A stretch of 64,000 bases of DNA from Orientallactaga sibirica (Eukaryota; Chordata; Mammalia; Rodentia; Dipodidae), in contig JAEOAD010000015.1 of assembly GCA_036365145.1 (NCBI GenBank), positions 13,633,501-13,697,500 on the forward strand, given 5' to 3'. A program made the translations under genes and the position numbers. Position 1 is the stretch's first letter. Each line of letters starts with the position of its first letter. The notes under the pieces are model-generated. The model was not told where the DNA came from and did no database searches. It saw only the letters and a program-made list of their open reading frames with translations. Shown here in pieces: positions 37,131 through 51,600 of this stretch.

Positions 37131-39646
37131 TTTTTTTGAGGTAAGGTCTGGCTCTAACCCTAGTGCTCCTCCAACTTCTGCCTCCTGAGTGTGTGCCACC
37201 ATACCCAACTTTTGTGCATATTAAGAAGACAAAAAAATGCTTTTACATAAACCTTGAATTTAAATAAAATGGTGCTCTTGATATTTATAGCTGAGCTAGT
37301 CTTTTTTAAAAAATATTTTTTATTTATTTATTTGAGAGAGAGAAAAAATGGACACACCAGGGCCTCTAGCCATTGCAAAGGAACTGCAGACGCATGAGCC
37401 ACCTTGTGCATCTGGCTTATGTGGGTCCTGGAGAATCAAATGTGGGTCCTTTGGCTTTGTAGGCAAGTGCCTTAACTGCTAAGCCATCTCTCTAGCCCCT
37501 GAATTAGTCTTTTAACACACATTTAACAAATAGTAACTTTGTTCTCAATTTTTAAATTTTGGAATGACATTTCAAACATACTTTATATCATAATATAGAT
37601 ATAAATAAAAAATATTCACTGTCACAAGTAATTAAGAAATGGAAGTCAGGGCTGGAGAGAATGGCTTAGTGGTTAAGGTGCTTGCCTGTGAAATCTAAGA
37701 ACCTTGGTTCGATTCTCCAGGTTTCACATAAGCCAGATGCACAAGGTGGCACATAGTTCTGGAGTTCATTTGCAGTGGTTAGAGACCCTGGTACATCCAT
37801 TCTCTCTCTCTCCCTAAAATAAATGAGTAAAAATAAAAAATTGTTTAAGGAAAAACAGAAATGGAGGTCAAAATAATTAGAAGCTATTTTGCAAATACAT
37901 AACAATGAATACAATGAAAAAGACTTACTAATCTAACAAGCCATTGGCTTTCACTGAAATTTTTATATTACTGATAAAGAGGATGGCTCTAGTGACATTA
38001 GAGTGTCTAAGATTAAGGTGCAGCATTGACTGCTACCACCTACTTATATGACTTTAGCAATTACCTAATCTCCCTTAGACTTGATTTCTTCATTTACTTA
38101 ATGAGTACAATTATTATAGTTTAGGGACTTTTAAAGGATGATTTAATAAGATAATCTGTAGTAAACAGAATGTGTAGGAAACATAGCATATTGTTTTAAA
38201 AGTCTTCTGAGGCCGGGCGTGGTGGCGCACGCCTTTAATCCCAGCACTCGGGAGGCAGAGATAGGAGGATTGCCAAGAGTTCGAGGCCACCCTGATACTA
38301 CATAGTTAATTCCAGGTCAGCCTAGACCAGAGTGAGACCCTACCTCGCAAAACCAAAAAATAAAAATAAAAGTCTTCTGAAAAGCATTTAGTAGCAAAAG
38401 ATTTTACAAAATATTTGTTAAAATTTCAGTTGGCCCAGTACTTTTCTGCTGTAATGTAATCTAAACTATGAAAAAGTTTGTACTAAGATGCTTATTTAGA
38501 CATTATTTTTTTAAACAATGGTAAGTTAAAAATAGTGCCCAGCTCTGGAGAATGGGTTAAAGTATAGTAGGAAAATTATAGCTACTATTAAAAAGCTTTT
38601 CATGTTAAACTATGTTCTTAATGTGTTTTTTGGCTGATGTCTCAGCAGAGTGTGCTTGACTAGTATTCCCAAGTCCCAGAGTTCTCAGCAGTGCAAAAAA
38701 TATTCTATACATTACTTTTAATATTTTGATTGACAAATTTTGTAATAATACATGTTTAGGGGTATAATGTAATACTGTAAGATACATCCAGTAGGGTTTA
38801 AGTGAATCTAATTAATGCAAAAAAGTAGAGTCAAAAGTGTCACTTAGTCTCTACTTTCATATTTGCTACTTTTATTTCTTACATATGCCTTCAGTGTTCT
38901 GTATGCAAATGCAAAGTAATGTGGACAATGTTCTTGTTCATCCTTGAAGATGAACAAAATATCACACAGTATAGGCTATCCTACAGATTGCTGTCTTTTT
39001 TTGTGATGGATTTGGGGGTTGAAGTAGGATCTCACTCTAACCTAGGCTGACCTGGAATATTCACTATGTAATCTCAGAGTGGTGGGAAGAGGGAGAGAGA
39101 GGGAGTGTGTGGGGTGTGGGGGACAAGTGGGAGCACCACTGCCTCTAGCCACTGCATACGAGTTCCAGATGCATGTGCCACCTTGTGCATCTGGCTTTCC
39201 TTGGGTACTGGGAGCACTTTAACCACTGAGCCCCAGATTGCTTCCTTTAATGACACAGGTCTAATGACTAAACTCTTTGATATCTACTATATCTTTTTTT
39301 TTTTTTTTTTTTTTTGTAATTTCACAGTGCTTAGCCATCTCTTTTTGGTTGACAGTTGAGTTTTAATATAATATTTTGTTATTGAAAAGGGTAGAACAGA
39401 ATAAATAACTGAGCATGAGTCATTTTATATAAACTCGAATGGTATTTTTAAACTTTTATTGACTATTTTCTTACATACACATGATGTATTTTGATTATTT
39501 TTCATTCCTGTTACCTTCTTTTGTTTTTCTCTCCCTACCTGTCTTCTAATGAACCCTATTCTCTCCAACTACTCCCTCTTCTATTTTGATACTTTCTTTT
39601 TTGCCCTCCTCCATCATCCATGATGACATGTTGATTGATGAACCCA

Positions 39647-39677
<31 letters not shown>

Positions 39678-42600
39678 GGTTTTGCGAGGTAGGGTCTCAC
39701 TCTGGTCCAGGCTGACCTGGAATTAACTATGTAGTCTCAGGGTGGCCTCAAACTCTCGGCGATCCAACTACCTCTGCTTCCCAAGTGCTGGGATTAAAGG
39801 CGTGCACACCATGCCCGGCTTAACCCAATACTTTTTGACAGTATTCAGCCACTGTGAAGTCATCAACGCAACAGTCACTTCATGTCCAGAAGACAACATT
39901 CCAAAGCACTTCTATCTTTTGACTCTTACCTTCTTTATATCACAACTTATAAAGTATTCTAAAAGGGTGTGATAGAGATGTCTCACTTAGCACTGAACCC
40001 TCAGCAGTCACTCTGAGCAGTTTGCTAAGTTCTGAATCTCCCAGGTTGTCATCACCATTTGCAAAAAGTTTTTCTGACCAAAAATGAGATGTGGATGTAA
40101 ACATAAATATTTAGAGGACAATTTAATGGACATATAACATACCTATTTAACCAAATAGGAGAGATGTCTTCTTCCCAAGGGCCTACGACCTTACAAGTCA
40201 TAGGTTTTTGGCTAAATTTTCAATACCAGGCATGAATCCTACCCATGGAACAGGCCTCAATTCCAAACAGAGTAGTTGGTTATCCATGTAACAGTCATGC
40301 TATTGCACTAGTGGGCACATCTTGTTTGGATGGCTGTTTGTATAGCTCATAGGGTTCACTGCTGGGTGAGTAAGACTTGATGACTTTTCTTCTCCAGCAG
40401 CCTACACAGCACTTTCCAGCACTATGACAATTAGCCTTCAGGGGAGAGGCTTAGCTCAGATTCTGCTTGATCTCAGTCCAGCATTAGGGTCTTATTGTCT
40501 CATTTTGTTGAGTAACCTAGAGCATTGGCTATAGCCTTTATTGTTTGGGGGTGGGGGTCTCGAGCCTTCAGGGTGGTGTTTCGTAGGATAAATTTCAAAT
40601 GGCCAGAGTCCTGTTTCTAGGACTTATGCTTATTTTGCACTCAGAGCGGTACTGTAATGAAGTGCCTTCTCCCACAGCCTAGCCTACATGATGTGTAATC
40701 ATCTTACATCTTATATTCTGCCTACTGATGAGTATGCACATCTCAGTGCATTGTTTTTTTCAGGTCTTGTCTAGGCTATTTGGTTTTTTGTTTTTATTTA
40801 TTTATTTATTTTGTTCTGGCAGTTGAACATTTGCAGGCTGCCTCATTTCTTTTTATAATAATTTATTATTTTGTTTATATTATTCTAATTAAGCCAGATA
40901 TCCAGAGACACAGAGGCTCCCAAAACCTCACCACTGAAGAGAACTAAAATGATCCCAGCGTGGCTCAGGGAAATTCGCGGAAGAGGGGGCGGAAAGAGTG
41001 TTAGAGCCACAAGTTCAGCCATTATGCACAGAGACTTGGCCTATCCCCCATAATTTTTGACTACCCCTCAGTGCATTTTTTTAAGTTACATTTTTCTTGT
41101 GAAGTTGTATATCACCTTGGGTTGTGTGTCATAGGAAGCATTTGCTTATGTCTTTATTTGTGAACTTCTCATGTATTTTTCCATTTTTTTGACCAAATAT
41201 TTTACAATATCTGAGAGTTTCTTGTTTATTTTAAAGCTTCTTTCTGTAAGAAGAAACAAATATTTTTCTTCAGTTTTTCTTGGTCATTTTTAATTAGTGC
41301 ATGGTGCTAGTTATTTTATTTTGTAGAAATCTTACATAGTTACTTTTTTATTTCCTTCAGTTTTATTTTTAAGTTTTTAATTTTTACTACTTATTTGAGA
41401 GAGGGCAAGAGAGAGAGATAGAATGGGTGCACCAGGGCCTCTAGCCACTGCAGACAAACTCCAGACATATGTGCTATCATGTGCATGTGGCTTACATGGG
41501 AACTGGGGAATTGAACCTGGGTCCTTAGGCTTTGCAGGCAAGTGCTTTAAACCACTAAGCCATCTCTCCAGCCCTGACTCAATTTTTGAATGTTATATAT
41601 TACTCATAAGCTGTGAAAGATTTCACTCGTCTTACCCTGTACCCTTTGTCTTATATTCAGACTTACTTAATATACTTTCATATTCCTACAGTTCACTGAT
41701 TTTTGTGTGTGTGTGTATGTGGGTGTGCAAGAATGTATAGGTGTGGAGGCCGGAGGACAATTTTGTGTGTTGTTCCTCCAAGCTCTCTGATTTGCTTGGA
41801 GCTTAACCAATTAGTCTAGTTAGACTTGCTTGCTAGCCAGGCAGTCCCAGAAGTCCCTCTGCCTTCCCATCTGTAGAATTATAAACACGTACCACCACAC
41901 TTGGTATTTACATAGGTTCCTAGAATTGAACTCTGGTCTTCAGGCTTGTGTTGCAAGCTCCTTGCTGACTTACCTATCTCCCCAGCCCCTGATTTTTTGG
42001 GATATTGATAGATTCACATTCAACTGTTAAAAAGTACATTGTTTTAATTCTTGTGATTTACAATTATTTTTTAAAATTTTGCATGTGTCCTCTCTCTGCC
42101 TCTTTCAGGTAAATAAATAAGTAAAATATATATTTAAAAATTTTGCGTGTATGTTTGTGTAACTGTTTATATGCATATATTTTTATACATATTCATGTGG
42201 GTGTGTGAGTGTGGGCACACTCATGCAGTGATACATGTAAGGAAGTCAGAAGACAACTTTTGTGTTTGACTCTTGTGTCCACCTCTCTTTAGGCAGGGTT
42301 TTTTCTTCTGGATTCTGTCATCTCCATGAGCTTCCAGGATCCTCCTGTCTCTGCCTCCCATCTCATTATGGACTACAAAAAACTACCAGAGCTTTTAGTC
42401 TCTTTATTTTAGGTCTGGGGATGGAATTTGTATATTATTGCTTGAGTGATGAGTGCTGTTATCTACAAGCCAACTCCACAGACTGACTTTATAATACCCT
42501 TTTTCAATTCTCATTGTTAAGTCTAGTAACCTGAGCAAAATCTAGATATTTCATACAAAAAATTTGTTTTCTATGCTTTACTAATCACACAAATATCTAA

Positions 42601-45600
42601 TAACTTTTTCTTTTTTCTTTTTTTAAAATTTATTTTTATTAGATATGGGCATATTTAGTATATAAACAACACATGTTGGTACCATCCTTTCCCTCCTCCC
42701 TGCCCCTTTTCTGAAGAGGCTTTCCTCTTTGGGGATGCAGGTCAACCCCATAGGGATTGTGGGTCATGCATAATGGGGGCTGCAGTCAGTTATGTGGGAG
42801 AGGCAATGTCTCCATGCAAAATGTCCTCACTTGTGGCTCTAACAATCTTTCTGCCTCCTCTTCCACAAAATTCTCTTGAGTTACGTTGGGTCCATTTTAA
42901 GTCTACTTCAATGATGGGCTCTTAGGAGCCTCTGAATTGATGGTTTGGTAGGTGTTGAGTGTCCTCAGTTTCTATCACCTTTACCCTTGTGCTGATATCA
43001 GATTCACTAAGAAAGCAGCACTCTTGCTCATTTTCCCAGTTCCTCTGAGGTTTCAGCTGTGGTCGGGGTGGACTGGATTGTTTATCTCCTCAGGTCCAGC
43101 TCTCTTCTGAAAAAGAGAAGCAGATTCTCCAATGGAGAATAAAGTCAGCACCAGTTAAATGGGATAACCATTATTAATTTAGAGAGAATTTAAAGGGTGT
43201 AGACTCTTATAGCCCAAGATTAGTGGGAGCTTGACAATGGAAAGTAGAATCATTATATGGATATGATTCTGACTTGTTTCTCAGTTCTAGATATAGTTTC
43301 CTTTCCACTGAGCAGATGTTAACCAATGAAAGAGCAGTTGGTTACCCACCATGGCTGTGTGCCACACTATTGCACTTGTGTGAGCATCACATCAGGTTGT
43401 TTGTTTCTTAGTCGCTTAGACTTTGAGTTGCTTGGACAGGTGTTGGCCACTCCCCCCCGCCCGTAGCTCATATAGCACCTTCCAGCACTAGATGGGCTAA
43501 TTGTCTGGGGACTGGCTCGCTTCCCGATTCCAACCAGGTCTCTCTATGGTCTGTGCTGACAGCATATGCTGTCTAATGACTTTTTCTATTAGTTATAAAA
43601 TATAAATAGTATAGTAACTAGAAGACCTATAGAAATAGTTGGTCTCATCAAAATTTCAATTACTAGTGAATTTTTCCACTAAGAATTATTAATTTACTGA
43701 ATAGAAGACATCTAAATTGATGTATATAATCATCTATTATCTTATAAATACCAGTAATTATAAAGATACAGAATTACAGAAGGGTTATTTTTATGTGTAC
43801 ATAGGCATATACATAATTTTCTTCATCATTTAAGAGTAGGTTGCATATGCCAGACTTTTTATGCTTATTTGATAGTTCATAAATACATTAATATAGTTTG
43901 AATTGTATTCCATTATGCAAAAAAATTTCATCCATGTTAAGAATTTCTTACTCATAATTTGATCATTTGTGTTCAGTATTTTGTATCTTTTCATTAAGCT
44001 AAAAATATGAGAGATAGTAGCTATATATTATAAATTTTCTTTTAATTTATCATCTTTCTTTAGATGTTTTTACTCTTGGGATGGTGTTTTGGTTTGATTA
44101 TTTTATTTCATTTTATTTATTTGAGAGAGAAGTAGAAAGAGGCATATATAGAGAGAGGGAGAGAGATAGGTGCCAGGGCTTCAACCACTGTAAACAAACT
44201 CCAGATGCATGTGCCACCTTGTGTATCTGGCTTACATGGGTCCTGGGGAATTGAACCTGTGTCCTTTGGTTTTGCAGACAAACACCTTAACCACTAAGCC
44301 ATCTCTCCAGCCCTGGACTGATTTTTGTTGTTCCTGCACTGTAAAGATATTTCTGTACATTCTGTTGTTATGCTTTCTCATCTTGATGTGGGTCATAGGT
44401 TAAAAAGTGTTCTTTATATCTATAATGTGGCATGCATCTGTGTTTTACTTATGCTTCCATTTGTTCTTTTTCTATAGTTAGAACTTGGTTCTGCTTAGAG
44501 TATATTCTCCTGTGTGGTGTGAGGAGTGGATTTCATCTCTTCAAAAATGGCTGTTTAGCCATTAAAAAAAAATTTTTTTTTAGTATTTTAATTTTTTTTT
44601 TTTTGGAGAGTTGGTGCCCCAAGGCTTCAGCCCCTGCAGCCAAACTCCAAACGCTTGTGCCACCTAGTGAGCATGTACAACCTTGTGCTTGTGTCACCTT
44701 TGTGCGTCTGGTTTACATGGAATCTGGAGAGAGATCAAACATGGGTCCTTGGGCTTCACAGGCAAGTGCCTTCCACTAAGCCATCTTTCCAGCCTGAAAT
44801 GTTGTTTCTGTTTTTTTAAATAATGGCTTATAGAGGGCTGGGAGTGTAGTAGAACACTTGCCTCATTTCAACCCCCCTTAGTCCTGAACACATACACCTA
44901 AAGCCTATCTAGGGAAATATGTTTTTTTTTTTTTTTTTGATGAAACTTGTCTGTAAAGTCCCTATAACTTTTCAAGAATATTCATTTCTGTGCCCCCTCC
45001 TTATGCATTATGCTTATGATTTTGTTGAACCTTTAATAGTTTTTTTTCTTTCATTTTATTTACCCTTCTCAGTCATGTGTTTGGTGTTTTCATTTAGCCT
45101 GTGCATCTTTTCATTTTGTTTCCTTCTTTTTTCCCCTTGTGGTCTAGTGTCCAACCCTACCTTTTCCTCTTGGATTCTTTTTTTTTTTTTTTGGTTTTGC
45201 AAGGTAGGGTCTCTCTCTGGTCCAGGCTGACCTGGAATTAACTATGTAGTCTCAGGGTGGCCTCGAACTCTTGGTGATCCTCCTACCTCTGCCTCCCAAG
45301 TGCTGGGATTAAAGGCATGCGCCGCCACGCCCGGCTTCCTCTTGGATTCTTTATGTTCTTGTTTCATTTCCTCCTTTTGTCTGGTTATGATTTTTATTCT
45401 GTATTTATTGTATGTATCTGTCATTTTAATACATTTTATCAATAGGAGAATTTTACTGTACGTTTTAATCTTTTTTGTGAATGTGTTTATGTAGATGCTG
45501 TACTTGTACCTACTTTTTAATTAGTTGGATTTTCCTGCACTATTTATTTAAAGGAGGCTAGGAGGGTAGTTTTTGAAGCTTGGACCAGGGTTGCTTTACA

Positions 45601-48600
45601 TATTTCCTCAAGATTTTTACCAGGCTGTGGGCTTCTTAACTGGCACTTCTGAGTAGCCCTGCCTTTTGTGCCTCTTTGATCTAAGATCAGGGTATGATAT
45701 TATGCTGACCTTGTTTCTCTTATCTCTTGTTGGCATCTGCCACTTAGGAAAAAACCTTTCTTCTGGTATGACCCTTTCACTTTGAGAAAGTATTATTTAG
45801 AAAGCTAATATTGTGATCTACTTCTAAAGTCCTTGGACACTTGCTTACATACTTTTTATGCTTTTTCTAAGACTTGAACTTGGTCCATTTCCATTTAGTA
45901 TAGTATTCTCTCCTGTAGCACTCATTCATTTTGGAATGTATTTTGACTGGAGTTTTATTGTATCAGCTGCTATTAGGCCCTGTCAATACTCCTGCTTTCC
46001 TTTTCTTCCCAGTTAACTATGTTTGAAATTTTAGTTTTATGCGTGAATGACATAATATTTATTTACTTAATATCTTATTCACAAAATAGGCAGTACCAGG
46101 AAGCAAGAGAAACCTATCTTGATCTGGATAATAAAGTAAGAACTTTAAGACGGTTCATTAAATTATTAGAAGAAATAATGACCCATAGATATAAAACATA
46201 TCAACAGTTTAGAAGGTAAGTACATTTAAAGAAATATTTCCCCATAGTATAGTTTTGTTTTTGTATTATCCTATATCAGTAGTGAAGTCCTGGCTTTTTT
46301 TTCAGTTTAGTCATAGCAGATACTGTCATTGTTTGCTTGACACTTGGTGTTCAGAATTGTGTAATTTAATCAGAGAATCCTGACTAGAAGTGACCTTGAT
46401 AGCATGCTTCTCCATCCTCTGCATGCTGCTGAATGTTCTTTGCTAGGTAACTCTTAGGTGCTTTTTGAGTGAGAAGTCAGTTCTTCTAAAGGAGCTTATT
46501 TCGGCCTTGGACACTGAATACATTTAAGGGATATAGGAGTTTCGGAAGGCCTCTTAAGGCATTGTCTCAATTGCTTTACCATAATTTGAATGGCATACTC
46601 TTGAGGGTAAATAGCCCTATCCCCACCAGAAAAAAAAAATCTAATACTACAAGAGGCAGAAACAAACCATTGGACAGGTGATAGGAGTGAGAGGTCTTAA
46701 TGTATCTTATTTCAGAGCAGCCATAGTTTTTCAACTTGCCTCTGTTTCCCTAGGTAATCTCTCAGTAATGAGCTTTTTTCTTTTTCAAGGTAGGGTCTCA
46801 CTCTAGTCCAGGTTAGCCTCGAACTCTCAGTGATCCTCCTACCTCTGTCTCTTATGTGGTGGTATTAAAAGCATGTACCACACCTGGCATGTGCATTTTG
46901 ATTATCTTTGTACCCCAAATTTTATAATAAAAAACAAAATATACCTATATCTAGCTGTTGTATGTAGAAACATTTAGATAATGTCATAAAGAGAAATATG
47001 TTTGATCATATCCTGGTTTTCCGCAGTTAAGTTTTTCATAATTTGTGTATTTCTGGAATACAGTGTGGCATTTTAATACATGTATACAACATGTAATGAT
47101 CAAACCAAGATAACTGACATCTCCCTTAACTTGGATATTTATCTTTGAATTAGAAACACTTAAAATTGTGCTTAAATATATTATTAAAACTTGAAAAGAA
47201 ATGGTTGAAAAGGGATTAATGTTTATCTTTACTGGCTGCTATTGGAGATTTTTCAAGTGGGCCTAGTACAGTCTTTCCTTGGGGGCTGAATTTTTTACTG
47301 CGTCTTAGGCAGTGCTCACAGTACTCCACCTCCAGGCCGTGAGAACATGCACTGATGGGCTCCACTGAGCTCCTGCGGGGCTTCTCCTTTTGTTGTTTTT
47401 TCTCAGGTTCATATTTGCACTGTATTCAGCTCCAGGCTGAAGTAGCATTCTGCTACATCCACTGTGTCCTTCCTTCATGCCAGCTTTCTCTCTAGTTGGC
47501 TCTCCCAAGTGTTCATTCTTGTCTCCTCAAATAAAAAGCAGCCAGGCTCCATGCAGTTTCACTCCCTTTACTCTCTTCATGAGTGACCATTTCAGGGGAT
47601 TCTTAGGGCTCATTCGTTTGTTTCTCATCTTTCAGAGATCATTTTGACTTGGTCTGTGCTGTCTCATACCCAGTTAGAAAACCATTTTGTCATATATTTT
47701 GCCTAATTTTGGGGGGTAGGGGTTCAGAAAAATTTCTACTACTACATACATATTTTCCAGTTTTCTATTACCCAGAAATTGACATTTTTTAAATTTTTTT
47801 TTTTTAAGTGTCCTTTTTGGTATATTATCTTGATGTAAAGCTTTACCACTGATGTGTTTATGTTGTTTATCTAATCATAGGTGAAAAATGAAAATGACCA
47901 GCTTTATTTTATGTAGTTAGTTATTACTTATTTGAAAGAGACATAGAAAGAGAGAAAAAAAATAAGAATGGGTGTTCTAGAGCCTCCTGCCACTGCAAAT
48001 GAACTCTAGACATATGTGCCACCTTGTGCATCTGGCTTTATGTGGGTACTGGAGAATCCAGCCTGGGTCCTTAAGTTTATCAGGCAAGCACCTTAAACAC
48101 TAATCTATCTCCCCAGCCCTTGACTAGCTTTTTAGAATTATTTCCTTCTCTACTCTGGATAACCTTCCTGTTTTGTGACAGTAGTCTCTGGGAGACATCC
48201 TGTGAATAGAAGCATTTTGAAAGGAAGAAGGTCGGTGTTCTGGGATCCAGCTAGCAGTGCTATGGCAGGTTAAGAAAACTCTGGCTATCACTGTCTTAAG
48301 TGTGGATGCTTAAATAACTATATTAAGTTAATGCAGTTTAGGGAAGGACATAAACTCATCCTTACTGTGAGGAAAGGAGCCTTAACCTCATTAATGAGCA
48401 AAGAAGTTCAGAAAAATAGCCAGTTACCTATTACCTGTACCTTATTTTCTAAATACTTTTCCACATTTAAAGAACCAGGGTCCCATGGAGAAGTTACTGA
48501 TTTTCTATATGGGCAGGGAAAGTGCAGGTGAGTTCTTTTTATGCCACAAACAAACAAACAAACAAACAAACAAAAGAAAAAAAAAAAAAAAAAGACTTGC

Positions 48601-51600
48601 TTAAAAAAGAAAGAATGACCATAGAGGGACTTAGTAATTGGCTTGAAATCTGAAGATTATAATAAATAAGGACCCAGACATGAATTCCCACCCATGGAGC
48701 AGGCCTCAAATCTAATCAGAACAATTGTTTATCACCATAATAGTCATATAGTAAATAATGAATAATGAATGAAAATCTCTGCCTCTTTAAAATGGAAAGG
48801 TAAATAAACAATTGAGGTGAATGGAAAGGTCTTCTTAATAGTACAGTGCAAGGTTATCTAATAGGTAGACAAAGAAAGATGCATTATGCATCATTATGCC
48901 AACAATGAAAAGGCATCATAGGAGCATCTTGATTAAGAGATTTCCCTTATACCTTTTGCTGATGTGAATCTGGGAAGAGAGAAGCAAGTAAATAGCAGTT
49001 TATATCTTTATCTTTATGTTTCTAGGACTTAATTTCTTTAAGAACAAGATTTGTCTCTTACATAGAATAATAGTACTGTATGTAAATTAGTTGCATGATT
49101 AATACATTCATATGGAATAACTGATCTAATGGGGGATATTAAATGTCAGAGTTTTCATTCATTTTATAGATATAAAATTAACAGAACCATTAAAATTTGG
49201 GACACAAATATTAAAAACAAAAAAATCACTTTAAAACCTATGTATTACATGGATAGCCAGTGTCAACTTTTCACAGTTCTTGGTGTTTATGCCATCTTGA
49301 TTATAATATTTCTATATCAGTTTAATGGTTTTAATAGAAATTCTTTATTTGAAGGTGTTTGACGTTACGCTGCAAATTATACTTTGACAACTTATTATCT
49401 CAGCGGGCCTATTGTGGAAAAATGAATTTTGACCACAAGAAAGAAACTCTTACTATATCAGTAAGTATATTGACTCTTGTGTCTTAATCACTGGGAAAAT
49501 TAGATGCTTTCCCCTTTTTGATTAAACAGTGATAAGTTTTAACCTATTATCTTCAGAAAAGAGAAAACATTATTTCTAAATGAAAGATAGTCTTTGCTTT
49601 TGTGTTGAACATGGACTTGATCTTAAAACAACCATATTCTTTTCTTAGGAGGCTTAGTAGGAGCTTTATTTTCAGTAGCAAATGTTTGCCTTGACTTTCT
49701 ACTCCACTGATTACTTCTAAACCGTTTGCATAACATCGTGTAGAACATTATGGAAAGTCCATATTCTCTATTCTCGTGGGAAACCAAGAAGATTCTGCCC
49801 CATAACATAGTTAATTGTCTTCACATTATTTACTACTTAACTCTTTTGAATAAGTAAAGCTACATTTACCTTTGTAGATTTTGTGGCTGTGGAAACATTC
49901 ATAGTTGTATTTATAAAAGTGATTGGGGGACTGGAGAGATGGCTTAGCAGTTAAAGGCACTTGTTTGCAAAGCCTGATGGCCCAAGTTAGAGTCCCCAGT
50001 ACCCATATAAAACCAGATGCACAAATTGACACATGGATCTGGAGTTTATTTGCAGTGGCAGCAGGCCCTGGAATGCCGTTGATATTCTCTCTCTTCCTCT
50101 TTTTCTCTCTGACTCTTTCTGTCTCTCAAATAAATAATACATTTTTAAAAAAATGATTGGTGTGGGGATATACATTAAACATTGTGTAAACAGGTCAAAA
50201 ACAACTGCTCACTTTAAGTAATATGGACAAAATTTTTAGTGTAATTGCTATTCTTGGTACCATAATTTGGTCTTCCATTTTAATATTTGAAATAAATGTT
50301 AAGTAGAATAATATTAGATATTTGGATTACCTTTGTCATTTAGAACCTTTGTATTTTAACCAGATTAGGAAGTTAATTTTTACCTTGTGTTTAAATTTCC
50401 GCTGGCAAATCATTTTAGCATGTCCTCACCTATTTATTTTGAGACCCAGTCATTAAAGGTAGATTTGAAAGTACTGGGAGAAATTGTGGTTGGGAGTTGT
50501 TATAGCATGATAACCATTGTTTTTACTATAAGAAATGCAAGAAAATCACAAAAATTCTATTTAAAACTTTTTTGTTTTGTTTTTCAAGTTAAGCTCTCTC
50601 TCTAGCCTAGGCTGACCTGGAATTCACTATGTAGTTTTAATCTGACCTTGAACTCACAGTGATTCTCCTACTTTTCCCTCCCCCAATTTCTGGGATTAAA
50701 GATATGTGCCACCATTCCTGGGGGGAAAATATTCTCACATATTTATTTGATAGAGGAAGAGGGGGAGAATGGGTGCCTTTTGCCACTGCTTCCAAACTCC
50801 AGATGCATGCACCACTTTGTGCATCTAGCTTTATGTGGGCACTGGGAAGTCAAACTCAGGCTTTACAGGCACATGTAACAGCTGAGCCATCTCTCCAGCA
50901 ACCAAGATTCTATTTTAATTTTTAAAATTTACTTTAATTAATTATATATATATATATATATAATAATTTTTTTTACGAAATATCAAATATGAAGTAAAAA
51001 AAGACTGAGAACATACCCCTACATTCAGGAACCAGGCAAGCATGTCCACACTCGCCATTTCTATATTCAGCATTGAACTAGTGATTCTAGCCACATCAAA
51101 AAAAAAAAAAAAAATCAAGAACTAAAAAGACAGTAAAATTATTTGTATGCATAATACATGATTATCTATAGAAAATAACTTTTATAACAAGCTACTAGAA
51201 GTGGTATGTGCAGGGGTAGCCACATTTTAAGTACAATCAGTATGCAAAAATGAATTACATTTTTATATATTTGCAGTAGATAGTCAGAATTAAAAATTTA
51301 AAAATAGCATTAATTATAGCATAAAGATATACAAGTAGTTAGAAATTTGACACAAAGTTTGTAAGACTCACATAATCAAAGCTAAAAAACATTGAGAAAT
51401 TAAAAACTAAATGAGAAAAATATGGTTTTCATGGATCAAGAGACTCAGTATTATTAAGGATTTTAAAAAATATTTCATTTATTTGAGAGAGAAGAGGAGG
51501 CAGAGAAATAGCATTCCAGGGCCTCCAGCCACTGCAAACAAACTCCAGACACATGCATCACCTTGTGTATCTGGCTTATGTGGATAATAGGGAATCAAAC

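Larger units (their letters stand above)
37042..46089 (+). other. intron w18-w19 (9.0 kb, largest)
   Basis: It holds many Dips and B1s, a MIR, three L1 3'-end pieces and two B3-like SINEs, listed separately. Unique-looking stretches are 37500-37640, 38380-38995, 39240-39440, 40575-40880, 41080-41370, 42490-42600, 43580-44095, 44800-45170 and 45355-46080. No open frame with homology is seen in them. Confidence 0.85.
46216..49354 (+). other. intron w19-w20
   Basis: A 3139-bp intron with an antisense B1, an antisense Dip and two weak L1 pieces. The stretches 46220-46770, 47185-47905, 48120-48540 and 48755-49350 look unique. The 47500-47720 part is reminiscent of an ancient interspersed repeat that I cannot name. 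Confidence 0.85.

Noticed and set aside
37065..37132. CRISPR-like or other array from regular repeats
   Set aside because: Regular repeats in the window are simple microsatellites or SINE tails without spacers; the host is a mammal.
47250..47720. Possible unannotated exon or gene in a less AT-rich block
   Set aside because: No splice-bounded frame with homology is seen, and part of it resembles an ancient interspersed repeat.
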